DNA of 64,000 bases from Aldrovandia affinis. Taxonomy: Eukaryota > Chordata > Actinopteri > Notacanthiformes > Halosauridae. Location of the stretch: positions 5,637,839 to 5,701,838 of the forward strand of contig JAINUG010000055.1 of assembly GCA_029706075.1 (NCBI GenBank), given 5' to 3'. Below are positions 23,801 to 33,065 of the stretch, one piece after another (within the stretch, counting starts at the first letter, position 1; every line of letters starts with the position of its first letter). A program made the translations under genes and the position numbers. The notes under the pieces are model-generated. The model was not told the origin of the DNA, did not search any database, and was given only the letters and a program-made list of their open reading frames with translations.

Positions 23801-26800
23801 TCTTCCTGTCAGAGTTTCCTCCAGTTTCCAAGTGCCTTTTGAAGGTGTAGGAAACTACTCACTGCCAAAAAATGTACACTTTTTCAGTTTTTGGTAACCT
23901 AAACTTTTTTTTGTTAACCTCTAGCAGTTTACCTTTGTGCCATTTTAGGTTATTCACTGGACCTGAACTGCTTAAATTTCAGTAAAAACTGGAAAATGGG
24001 GGTGTTCTACAACTTTTGACTGGTAGTGTATTTGATAAAGTGAGTAGTTTGGTCATCACTCTAAATATGGGTTGTTTTTTCAGTTATCAGGATAAGAAGC
24101 AAACTATCACGCGACAGCATGGCAGCTTATCATATATTAATGTGAGCGGAAACAGATAAAACATCTGTTTGCTCCATGTCACAGCCACTTAAGAGGACTG
24201 TAAAATAATCCCATCCATCACGATAATACAGTAAACACTCTCCACAGTGACCTTTGCGTTAGTTTATTTTAGTATAGATTTTTCTTGAGACGCTCAAGGC
24301 TTGCCAAAAACAATCAATGTGAGTGCATATTGCTCTGTCTGATCTTATCATATTATCATTTTGTTGGGGCCTCCCGCGTGGTTTAATGGTTTCAACGTCC
24401 GATGCTGTAGAGGCACACACAGGCGACTAGAGCAGGCACACATGAACCAGGTGCAGGGCTGAAAGTTCCAAGTCATTGGCTACACCCACAAAAAATAAGG
24501 TCAAGGTGAACAGCACCTATAGATAAAACCATACTGCTCCTTGTATGACTTTCTTCCCAGTCTCTCACTGATGACATAACCGACTTCATCGGTCCTGCGA
24601 CTGGATTCTCTGGAACAGAGACACATACACACTGAGTGAGGACCCTAATTACATCAGTAACGCTGTATGTAAACTTTGTTTATTTATAGCATTAGCATAG
24701 TTACCTGACCAGTGTTACAGATTAATCCATTATAGTGAACGATTAAGATATTAACTTAAATTCATTAGGTTCATTGACAGAGATAAAACCAGTATATATC
24801 TGCCGACAGTATCAACTATCAAAAGGCTATCTATCATAATTGGTTTGGAAAATTGGATGGATCCTCTGTGGAAGACCCTAATTACATCACTGATGCTGTC
24901 CGTACGGGTGTTTATGATATGACATTAACACATTAATATCATTACCTGTTCAGGTGTGTTACCAGTTGGGGGAAAGCACGTTCTTTGACATCTTTTATTT
25001 CCATCACAAGTGTGATGTCACAGCGTGCAATACACTGCGAAGCAGGGAGAATATGTCTTAGTTAAAAGTATACAACGGTGGGTTTAGTCATTTCAGGATC
25101 CCAATCAAACTTCAATTTTGTTACTAGAGAAGGTGTATATTAGGTCTACGGTCAATGAGTGAAAAAGAAGAGCAGAAAGTTTTCTTTAGGTTCATCTTGA
25201 GATGTACTCATTTATTGATGGATCAAAAAGGCTAGAATGTGATATTACCTCACGCCAACAGGCAGCCCCTGCTCTGGAGACCCCAAGCGATTGCTTTGAG
25301 TGTTGGGAAAGCACACCACTGAATGTACCATGAGAACAATTCGCATCTTTTTTTCTTTTGAGGGGCTGAATAGGTCTCTGGATGACTCAAAATAAGTTTC
25401 TGAAGTCTCACTTCATAATTTGCTCTCATTGTTTTAAGGAAATGAAACGCTCGGTCAACCTCCTGGGAAGCAAAACTAAGGACCAAGTTCTGTGTTGTGT
25501 TGTGTTGTGTTGTGTTGAGTTGTGCGAGCGGCATTGTTCACATACTGCACTGCGTACTTTACGTCTGTCTGGATGTTTAAAAGCCATATCCAGTAGGTGG
25601 CAGAGATATGTGGAGCCGGAAAATCTAATATTTTGTAGATTCTTTACATTAAATTCACAACCAAAAAGGGGTAACAGTCAGGTAATGCCACTATAACGCA
25701 CTCCCAAACTACTAACGTTAACTTTAATAAACGTTGTATTTGGAATGCGGACTGTAGAGGAAAAGCTATATTTAGTAATGCCTTAAATGCATTCTTTTTT
25801 CCCCCAATTTTTAAGACAAATGCTGCATTTCTTTATAAGTGTCAGGCTCATAAATCTAACATTAGTTGACAGGTTAATGACAACAATTGTGTGTGAAATG
25901 TTAAAGTAACGTTTTTCCAGCATTTTCCGCTGTACTCGGACATAACGATCTCGGATCTGCTTCCATTTGTTTTTGCATGTTTCCATGCCAAGGCTTAAAA
26001 TGTTCGAAAGGTTTCGGCAGCTATTCTGGTATGCATATTTTTTGTCTCTGTGCAGCGGCAATGACACATCGTAGAGATGCGTGTAATTACGGACCAGTGC
26101 TGTGAACCTCTTGTTTTCTTTTTCGCTTTCTTCCAGTTTTTCTTCATTCAGTTGCAGACTGGACATCACACGTGGTATACTGTCCCCATGATTTATATCG
26201 GTATTGCACCTCGCGTACGCGTTGCGTTAATTCCTGAGGACATGCACAAGGTCCGCACCAAAACACCGCAGGTTACGGATGGCAGCCATTTTACGTACAT
26301 GTACGGGTATTTAACGTGAAGTATATTCAGGCCTTTAGAGGGCAAGGTAAATGTCAATAACTACAATGCCAAAGTGATCACCTTTATCCCATGGTGAAGC
26401 ATTTCTATCCTGGTGGGAGTGGTCTCTTCCAGGATGACAATGCGCCCATCCACAGGGTATATGCCATGGCCGTCTCAGTGACCATATCAACCCAATTCAA
26501 GAGATTCTGGCGCCTGAGACAGTTTTCCACCACCATCAACAAAACACCAAATGATAGAATTTCTTATGGAAGAATGGTGTTAAGATAAGATCAAATATAC
26601 TTTATTGTCCCCGTAGGGAAACTTGTCAAGTTTTGTATCCCCCAATAGACTTGTAGCTAGTAACACTGTAGTAACACCTGTAGAATATTTGCTAAGGTGC
26701 ATTAAAGCTGTTCTGGCAGCTTGTGGTGGCCCAACACCCTATTAAGACACATTTTGTTGCAATTTCCTTTATTTTGGCAGTTAGGACCATTTTGGCAGGT

Positions 26801-27741
26801 CTGGGCATTTTCGTCAGAAAACATGAACAGATAGGCTACAAAAAAGGCACCATGGGGTAAAACTAAGAAGAAAACAAAAAAACTTTACAGTTCCATGCTT
26901 TATCAGAGTAAAACATAGCTTTATCTCTTCACTAAATGTAGAGATACTTTGTGTACAAAATCTCACACTGCACCAATTGCCAAGGACTGCATGATCTGTT
27001 CAGTCAAGGTCAAAGTCTTCACGCAGAGATTTTGTACTTAGTAACTCAGTGGCTCTATTTAATTCAGTGTAACTTCGTTCACGGTTGCACACGGTCACAT
27101 GTGGTTGTATGGATAGGGGTTATGTCTGTAAGCATGAGAGGTGAAACTCGCTCTGTCGAGCACAGAACATACAAGTTATAAGATCACTCTGGAGCAGACC
27201 AAACAAAATATTATCCTGTAGTCTCTCATTAAAATTGTGCCAGAGTAAAGATTCAACAGTATAAGACCCTCATTTATGGCTACGCTACTTTTTCTGTAGG
27301 TAAATGAAGAGCCTATGTTCTTTTGCTCTTAAATGTTGTAAAAATTGTTGAGAAGATTATTTGTCAGAGTCCAAAGGCAATACTGCAAACAGTTTGGTCA
27401 TTTCTTGCAACAGGAAGAAGCTCTTATCAGAGGCAAACAGACATCTCAGGCACACTGGCATATGCTCTGGAAGACTTAAAAAACAGAGCCCATCCCTTTC
27501 CAAACAGCATCATGACATAGAGTAGGTTTCAGTGTGAATAGTTACACAGTGAGACAAATTCAGCTGATTTCATTGTCCTCCACCCCCCCACCACCCCCCA
27601 CACCTGTACCTTTACAATCACTTCCAAGACCTCTGGCTTTGACATCTTGTTCTCTCCAAAGGACTGTATGTTGAAGGAACATATTTTCAGTGACATTGCC
27701 CCATGGAAGCAGAGCACCAGCAGAAGTACAGAAGAGAACAT
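17878..27741 (-). CDS. dnase1l3: Secreted DNase I-family endonuclease, DNase1L3-like
   Basis: It encodes a Ca/Mg-dependent extracellular DNA endonuclease (DNase1L3 clears chromatin from dying cells). Exons on the minus strand: 27741-27610, 25034-24946, 24609-24517, 23065-22953, 22812-22697, 20954-20797, 19937-19841 and 17952-17878 (TAA at 17878-17880). All have GT/AG borders and one open frame of 290 aa. Residues 1 to about 17 (MFSSVLLLVLCFHGAMS) are a signal peptide, followed by LKICSFNIQSFGENK. Catalytic motifs are present: VMEIKD (Glu), IPIHTTPEKA (His), GDFNA (Asp) and VSDHFPV (His). VPKKQWGNIRL and STSCAYDR are DNase1L3-like. ATG 27741 is preferred over an upstream in-frame GTG. The protein ends APRRKNFKT, shorter than the basic tail of mammalian DNASE1L3. 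A fish dnase1l4 paralog is the alternative; synteny favours dnase1l3. Confidence 0.92.
18293..19795 (-). mobile_element. Tc1-like element with decayed transposase
   Basis: The right end ATTTTTATTCACACCC (as reverse complement, near 19770-19795, then TA) is mirrored weakly at the left near 18300 (TTTTTATTTATACCC). Minus-strand transposase pieces in separate frames include [15 protein letters not shown] (near 18700), MLWGCFASTGP (near 18900) and an N-terminal helix-turn-helix part near 19298-19050. It lies in the dnase1l3 intron between exons 7 and 8. A further fragment of the same terminus lies just left of it (18178-18280). Confidence 0.85.
20437..20530 (-). mobile_element. SINE tail fragment
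   Basis: Only the UnaL2-like tail is recognisable in reverse (CATTTAGCAGACACTCTTAT, AGAGCGACTTACAAGAC). It lies in the dnase1l3 intron about 270 bp from exon 20797-20954. Confidence 0.7.
21065..21425 (+). mobile_element. SINE copy and additional SINE tails
   Basis: It starts AGCAGTGTAGTATAATGGCT and runs to an A-rich stretch with AAATAAATAAATAA near 21220. Two further tail fragments follow (GGATAAAAGTGTCTGCTAAA near 21337 and CTCTGGATAAGAGTGCCTGC near 21390), indicating nested or sequential insertions in the dnase1l3 intron. Confidence 0.75.
21625..22098. mobile_element. Mariner-like MITE carrying a SINE insertion
   Basis: The outer ends read AATGCCCAAATAAAGGAAAC (21625) and GTTTCCTTTATTTTGGCAGT (to about 22091), the terminus of the family also at 26335 and 48898. 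Between about 21660 and 21900 lies a 5'-truncated family B SINE (GTCCGTTCCAGGGAGG ... TAATTGGCTACTAAATTGGG). It lies in the dnase1l3 intron. Confidence 0.75.
22318..22460. repeat. CAGAGCG-rich inverted repeat tract
   Basis: Repeated AGAGCG/CGCTCT motifs in both orientations (for example TTCAGAGCGCTCCGATC, GTTCAGAGCACTCTCTGAAC) form a foldable tract, probably the end of a hAT-type element. No partner end was identified. Confidence 0.4.
23112..24028 (-). mobile_element. Tc1-like element next to dnase1l3 exon 4
   Basis: CACTACCGGTCAAAAGTTTT at the left and its near-complement AACTTTTGACTGGTAGTG at the right are flanked by TA. Longer subterminal repeats follow (GAAATTTAAGCAGTTCAAGT and its inverse). 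The minus strand keeps an N-terminal transposase piece (VSVSTVKRRLRAAGLTGRVA, near 23670-23610). The catalytic half is largely missing. The left end is 46 bp from the splice acceptor of dnase1l3 exon 23065-22953. Confidence 0.92.
24367..24470 (+). mobile_element. SINE family B head fragment
   Basis: GGCCTCCCGCGTGGTTTAAT GGTTTCAACG matches the head of the SINE at 39098. The body is lost or replaced. It is close to the donor side of dnase1l3 exon 24609-24517. Confidence 0.55.
25783..26166 (-). CDS. MADF-domain ORF inside dnase1l3 intron 1
   Basis: This is an uninterrupted 127-aa ORF from ATG 26166. Residues of about 20-85 match the MADF (Adf-1-like) DNA-binding domain: FTALVRNYTHLYDVS, then ETCKNKWKQIRDRYVRVQRK, which is the helix pattern 'W/C..KWK.LRDRY'. 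After LEKRYFN the text loses similarity, so the domain may be one exon of a longer gene. A strong acceptor (TTTTGCTTCCCAG) at about 25470 on the same strand is followed by an open stretch (VDRAFHFLKTMRANYE) that could be a next exon. MADF proteins are transcription regulators or accessory proteins of PIF/Harbinger transposons. It may be a transposon relic or an unrecognised gene; expression is unknown. Confidence 0.5.
   Translation of the reverse strand: MSSLQLNEEKLEESEKENKRFTALVRNYTHLYDVSLPLHRDKKYAYQNSCRNLSNILSLGMETCKNKWKQIRDRYVRVQRKMLEKRYFNISHTIVVINLSTNVRFMSLTLIKKCSICLKNWGKKECI
26335..26785. mobile_element. Mariner-like remnant with secondary insertion
   Basis: It shares TTTAGAGGGCAAGGTAAATG, AACACCAAATGATAGAATTT and the end TTTCCTTTATTTTGGCAGTT with copies at 21625 and 48898. 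A transposase scrap reads FLQDDNAPIHR-like text near 26430. A foreign segment with ATACTTTATTGTCCCCGTAG (about 26583-26670) interrupts it. It is in dnase1l3 intron 1. Confidence 0.7.
26786..27609. other. dnase1l3 intron 1, no feature seen
   Basis: I find no exon, named repeat or conserved motif between the mariner remnant and exon 1 of dnase1l3. Confidence 0.5.
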
Positions 27742-27978
27742 CCTGGAACAGTGGACCACAACTGCACTGCCGTAACCACGGACTCTGCAAACCTTGCTAT
27801 CTGAAGCACATCCTTTCCTCTGATGATTTCACAGAAATCCCCTTCTGTTAACTTCAGGCTTCCTGATTGGGTCGACGGCACAGGAACACATAATTAAACT
27901 CTAGGGTGGACATTGCTGACAGCAAGTTTTGCTTTCGTATTTTCTGTGTTTCTATTGGCATATACAGTATATATACAC

Positions 27979-28295
27979 AGTACCCTCCAAGATTATTCAC
28001 ACCCTTCATGAAGATGAGCAAAGAAGCTGTATAAAATAAACAATACAGGCAATGAGCTACATTGTATTCTCAAAACAAAACAAAAAAAACTTAAAATCAT
28101 ATTCTTTTATACTAATACAAGAGATTTTGTTGAAGAAGTAATATTTTTTTCACAAAAGTATTGGTGTCACAATTATTCACACCCCTAAGAATTATTTTTA
28201 GATAAAACCCAACAAAAATAGATAATATCTCAACGGGTTTGTTCACACCCTCACTCATCTTTATCAAAGATGTGAATAATTTTGGAGGGTACTGT
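27979..28295. mobile_element. Tc1-type MITE
   Basis: The left end is ACAGTACCCTCCAAGATTAT with TCACACCC following; the right end is GTGAATAATTTTGGAGGGTA CTGT. It is AT-rich with no coding capacity, upstream of the dnase1l3 first coding exon. A fragment of the same family lies at about 45640-45872. Confidence 0.85.
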
Positions 28296-28460
28296 AGAAG
28301 AGCTTGGGCCAAACATAATTCTACATAATTTTAATTCATGCCACATTCATAAACAGTATTTATATTTATTTTGCATTGTCATCCTTTAGGATATTCAATT
28401 GCATAAATAACATGGCAGAGACTTCTTCCATGCCATTTCTGTCAAATGTGTATGTAACAG

Positions 28461-28700
28461 GGCCCCCGGACGGTGCAACTGGTAAAGGCACTCGCACTGA
28501 GTGCAGGTTGCCACTGCGGCCAGGTTTTTATCCGGCATGAGCTCGCCGCGAGCACAGAAAGCTTCAGCGGTTCACTGCCCGCCCCGGGGTAGTGGCTGGT
28601 CCCGTAGTTGTGGGCGGCGGGCTCGTGGGGGAAGGTGAATTGAAGAAATAGAGGGTACAAATGGCCAACAGATTGGGAGAAAAACAGGGAGAAAATCTGA
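28461..28700 (+). mobile_element. tRNA-derived SINE, family C
   Basis: The head is GGCCCCCGGACGGTGCAACT with GGTAAAGGCACTCGCA, then CCACTGCGGCCAGGTTTTTA. The end is AACAGATTGGGAGAAAAACA. A reverse copy lies at 58395-58735. Confidence 0.72.
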
Positions 28701-29116
28701 AATTAATAAATAAAAATTAATAAAAAGCTATATTGGCAATGAGCTATATTGTATTCTCAACAACAACAAAAAGGTGACAGGTTACAAGAGCAATATCCCT
28801 GAAAGGGATTTGTGTGGAGTCGATCAGCAGATTACTCTGTAAGCTCACCAGTTCAATTTGTGAGGTCCTGTTCATAGTCCCATAGTTCATAATTATACAT
28901 CTGGCCAAGTCCCCTGTGTGAGGCGGAGATTAACCATGGAATGTTTTCTCAGGACATCCTGCAACTACTCCCAAATCGCCCTTCTGTTTTGGAGCCCTTG
29001 GGAAAGTAACAAAATAAATCATTATTAGGACACAGTTGTCTAGTGCTACTGATTAATCCATTATAGTGAATCATTACATTATTTACCTCCTTAAATTTAC
29101 TTCCTTAAATTCATTA

Positions 29117-29290
29117 GGTAATGGCTAGGGTTAATGTGCTTGAAATGTAGAGGTTGTCGGTTTGATTCCCAGGCGGGGTGCTGCCTTTGTACCCTTAAGC
29201 AAAGGTACTTCACCTGAATTTCTTTCCTGAATTGAAATGTAAAACTGTATAAGTAACTCTGAATAAGAGTGTCTGCTAAAGTGTAAATGC
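29117..29290 (+). mobile_element. tRNA-derived SINE with UnaL2-like tail
   Basis: TAATGGCTAGGGTTAATG at the head, GGTTTGATTCCCAGGCGGGG as the B-box region, and TAACTCTGAATAAGAGTGTC at the tail. It is diverged and partly deleted. Confidence 0.72.
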
Positions 29291-29696
29291 ATCTGCCAGT
29301 AGTATCAACTGTTTCCATTATAACGACAAAACGATCTATAATAATTGTTTTTTATTCACTTTGGTCTGCTCCTTTCACTAAGTATTTTAATGGGGGCAGG
29401 AAATGCAAACAAAAAAACCTAACTTTTAAATATAACTGAAAGTGTGCCACGTCTGAATCTGGTACAAATAGTTTGAGCAGCTTGTGAGCCTGAGATTTTT
29501 TAAAGAAGTTTTGCTATGCTATTTTAAGACTGTGGCTCTGTGACGCTTTTTGAAACTGCTGATTGTGTAAATGTTGCATGTAAATGTTTCAGATTTCAGC
29601 TGCAGTGCCACATACACTATCCGCAGTGCCGTATACTGCACACAGTACGCGCAGACAAAGAACGCACTCTTAAAGCGTTATCTTGGCTATCTGAAA

Positions 29697-29990
29697 GCTG
29701 CTCACGGCCTCGCCTCTTCTCTGCCCTGACCCCCTTGGTGGAGCAATGACCTTCCACACTTGGTCAGGACTTCAAGAGACTGAAAACCCACCTCTTCAGA
29801 CTACACTTCCACTGGATACGTTACTTTAAGAAAGTAACGTATCTCCCTTCTATCCCTGTTTTATAGTGTGGAGTGCATCTGTTGTATTGTTGCTGTACTG
29901 ACCTCTTGCTCAAACTGTGATGACTCAGTATATGACCATATTAAATGCACTTATTGTAAGTCTCTCTGGATTAAGAGCATCTGCTAAATT
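29697..29990 (+). mobile_element. L2-type LINE 3' end
   Basis: It contains the end of an L2-like reverse-transcriptase ORF (GACTGAAAACCCACCTCTTC, encoding KTHLFRLH-type residues). A 3' tail follows with TAAGTCTCTCTGGATTAAGA and GCATCTGCTAAATTC, the same tail as the SINEs here. Nothing 5' of it remains. Confidence 0.72.
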
Positions 29991-29994
29991 CAGT

Positions 29995-30347
29995 TCATTC
30001 ATTTATTATCTAAGCCGCTTATTCCTGGTCAGGGTCGCGGCGGAGGGCGGGCTGGAGCCTATCCCAGCATGCATTGGGCGAGAGGCAGGAATACACCCTG
30101 GACAGGTTGCCAATCCATCGCAGGGCACATACACCATTCACTCACACACTCATACCTACGGGCAATTTAAACTCTCCAATTAGGCTAACGTGCATGTCTT
30201 TGGACTGTGGGAGGAAACTGGAGTACCTGGAGGAAACCCACGCGGACACAGGGAGAACATGCAAACTCCACACAGAAAAGCCCCAGCCGGGATCGAACCC
30301 AGGACCTTCTTGCTGTGCGGCAACAGTGCTATCCACTGCACCACCTA
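29995..30347 (-). mobile_element. tRNA-derived SINE, family D
   Basis: In reverse complement it starts GGTGGTGCAGTGGATAGCAC, has GGGTTCGATCCCGGCTGGGG and runs through TGCATGTTCTCCCTGTGTCC to CCGCGACCCTGACCAGGAAT. This is a SINE layout common in fishes. It is near full length. Confidence 0.82.
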
Positions 30348-31854
30348 AATTCAGTTCAATTAAATTTTATTTGTATATCGCTTTTTACAGAGCACTGTCA
30401 CAGAGCACTGTCACAAAGACACAGAAAATATGAAAATGAAAATACCAGGCCTGAACCCACAAAAAGCCAGAAAGTGAGGCAAAAAACACCAGTGGGGAAA
30501 GAAAAACATTCCAACAGTGGGAAGAAATCTTAGGAGGAGCCCATCCTCCAATGAATTCATTCATTACATTCTATGTAGGATTGATTTAGAGATGCCTTCT
30601 GGTCTGTCGTACAGCTGTGAATCATGGGAGAATGGGATATTCCAGGATGGAATACAATCTATTGTACAATACAATCTGGGATACAATCTATTGTTCAACA
30701 ACTTGCTCTGTCTCTCCTAAAGAGAGATATGTGCATTCAGAGACAAATGTGCCATCCTACATTCAGTGATGGCAACACTAACATACAGGGCCATTTGTGG
30801 GGGGGCAACCGGGGCAACCGTGCCAGGCTCGCCCTTCACGGGGCCCCGCGGTGAGAAGAGAAAAATTAAAATAAATAATAATAATAATTTCTTAAATGAT
30901 GGGTTTGCTATTATAAACCATGGTTGCTAAGCAGTTACTAAGTCTGTGATTGTGTTAACAGCTAGGCCCGGATTAGGTTGACTCGCCCCGGGCCGCGCCC
31001 ACCCCATTTACTTTCAGGTGTAGGATAGAATTGTAAGATGAATTCTGTCTCTCTGTATACATACACATACACATATACATGTATATGTATGTATGTACAG
31101 TGGGGTCCAAAAGTCTGAGTCCACTACCAAGATCTGTTTGTTTTCATCATTCATCAAAAACTAACACTAAATGTTTATTCAGAACAACAATTTAACCTCT
31201 AACTATGTCACTAAGGTCTGCTGACATAATTACCAACAGCTGCAAAAACTTTTGCAAAGGAAGTGTCCTTTTTCAAGATTAAAGCACCTGCCGTAGCAAC
31301 GAGAACACATAGAGGACCATATTAATTACGTCAATATCCGGTATTAATTGATACAAGACAAAAACAACTCACTGTTACAGCCACGGCCGCAACTTTGTTT
31401 ATTTTTATGTTTCCTCGCGTTTTTCCCTTCCCTTTTCCCTGTGTTCCTGTTCTCCCTGTTGTGTTTGTCTGTGTGTGATGTGGGCGCGGCTTCCTCCTCT
31501 GCATTCTCTGGCTCCCTCCTTGATTACAACAGATCTGCAACACCTGTGCTGCCTACTCACCTGCCATCAATTATCATCAGCCCTGCAGTGTATATCAACC
31601 CCAGTTTCTCGTCAGATCGTTCTGTCTCTCCGCTTCAGTGGTAGCTACATGCAGCAGACCTTTCTAAGCCATGATTCCCTCCGTGTTTATTTTCTTTGTC
31701 AGTTTATATGTGTTTTCCTTTTTTCCCCCATGTTCAGTGGTTAACTTCTCGCCTGCCTGTTTTGCTTGTTCACTCGCTTGCCATCCTGCCTGCCTGCCCA
31801 CGGACCAGCCAGCCCACTTCCTTGCCAGCCCGCTTCCTTGCCAGCCAGCTTCCC

Positions 31855-31990
31855 TGCCCTGCCTACAAGCCAGCTTCCCTGCTTGCCTGCCTACAAGCCA
31901 GCTTCCCTGCTTGCCTGCCTACAAGCCAGCTTCCCTGCTTGCCTGCCTACAAGCCAGCTTCCCTGCCTACAAGCCTGCCTGCCAGCCAGC
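31855..31990. repeat. Minisatellite in the left LTR
   Basis: About five copies of a 23-24 bp unit (CTACAAGCCAGCTTCCCTGC plus TTGCCTG) are present in the left LTR, fewer in the right LTR (33540-33622). Confidence 0.9.
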
Positions 31991-32183
31991 TTCCCGGCCT
32001 GCCTGCTTCCTTGCCTGCCTACCTGCCCACTTCCTTGCCTGCCTCCTTTGTCTGCCGTCAACATTGTTCCCCTGTGCCAGTCATTGTATATAATAATACC
32101 CTCACCTTATCTCATCCTCTGTGTCAGTGTCCTGCGTTTGGGTCCAATCTGCGTATCAGTCATAACAGAATGATCTGACCATC

Positions 32184-33065
32184 ATGGACCCAGCAGACAC
32201 TATCAATTTACGCAAGGCCTTAGAAGTCCGGGGCGCCCTCATTGGCCAGCAGAGCCTTGCTCTCCAGGAGCTGAAGAAGGCGCTACAGAACCTCAATGCT
32301 AGCGTCACCCGGTTGGGGAATCAAATGGACCGTAAGTTTCCACGCCTGTCTTCTCCGGAAATCCTGCCTAACCCTCCTGCGCCTGCTCCGTCTCCGTTCC
32401 AGGCAATCCACTCCCTGCTGGCTTTGGTGGACTCTGGGACCGACCAAATTTTTTGGGACGTTGGTCTCGTCTCCCAGGCTGGCATTACTTTGGAGCCCTT
32501 GGCTGCGCCCTCACCAGCTTCTGACCCTCTTTGCCTGGCGTCGCAGGCCTCCCCGAGGTCCCCTCTTTGCCTGGCGTCACCGGCCTCCCCGAGGGCCTCT
32601 CCTTGCCTGGCGTCGCAGGCCTCCCCGAGGGCCTCTCCTTGCCTGGCGTCGCAGGCCTCCCCGAGGGCCTCTCCTTGCCTGGCATCGCCGGCCTCCCCGA
32701 GGGCCCACCGCGCCCTGCTGCCGCCGGCCTCCCCGAGGGCCCACCGCGCCCTGCTGCCGCCGGCCTCCCCGAGGGCCCACCACGCCCCGTCCCTCCTCAA
32801 GCGACACTTCTGTCCTCTGTGCCCTCCGGCCATTCCCCCTCCACCCGCCCGGGTCGTTGACGGCCACCCAACTTGCACTGTTCAGCGGCTGCCGGATGTG
32901 CGCCGTCGTGGCCGGGGATTTCAGTACCGGGTGGACTGGGAGGGTTATGGTCCGGAGGAACAGTGTTGGGTGTTCCGTCGCCTCATCTGGGATCCCTCCC
33001 TCATCCGGGATTTTCATCGGGAGCATCCCGACAGGCCTGGTGGGTTGCCTGGAGGCAACCGTTGA
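32184..33065 (+). CDS. Retroelement ORF: Gag-like start joined to an integrase chromodomain
   Basis: The 293-aa ORF starts shortly after the left LTR with [20 protein letters not shown], a Gag-like coiled N-terminus. The middle (about residues 115-205) is a minisatellite-encoded Ala/Ser/Pro repeat ([12 protein letters not shown] units). The end is a chromodomain of the kind at the C-terminus of chromovirus integrase: [18 protein letters not shown], then [16 protein letters not shown]. It ends just before the polypurine tract. An internal deletion fused the two ends of the original polyprotein. No enzymatic domain remains. It is a mobile-element protein, not a host gene. Confidence 0.85.
   Translation: MDPADTINLRKALEVRGALIGQQSLALQELKKALQNLNASVTRLGNQMDRKFPRLSSPEILPNPPAPAPSPFQAIHSLLALVDSGTDQIFWDVGLVSQAGITLEPLAAPSPASDPLCLASQASPRSPLCLASPASPRASPCLASQASPRASPCLASQASPRASPCLASPASPRAHRALLPPASPRAHRALLPPASPRAHHAPSLLKRHFCPLCPPAIPPPPARVVDGHPTCTVQRLPDVRRRGRGFQYRVDWEGYGPEEQCWVFRRLIWDPSLIRDFHREHPDRPGGLPGGNR
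32530..32790. repeat. Coding minisatellite in the retroelement ORF
   Basis: Units of 36 bp (GCGTCGCAGGCCTCCCCGAG plus GGCCTCTCCTTGCCTG) are followed by a related 33-bp type unit (CTGCTGCCGCCGGCCTCCCC). The lengths are multiples of three, so the ORF stays open. Confidence 0.88.

Noticed and set aside
27742-27759. Upstream GTG start for dnase1l3
   Set aside because: The ATG at 27741 gives a normal signal peptide; animal genes rarely use GTG and the added residues (VHCSR) do not improve it.
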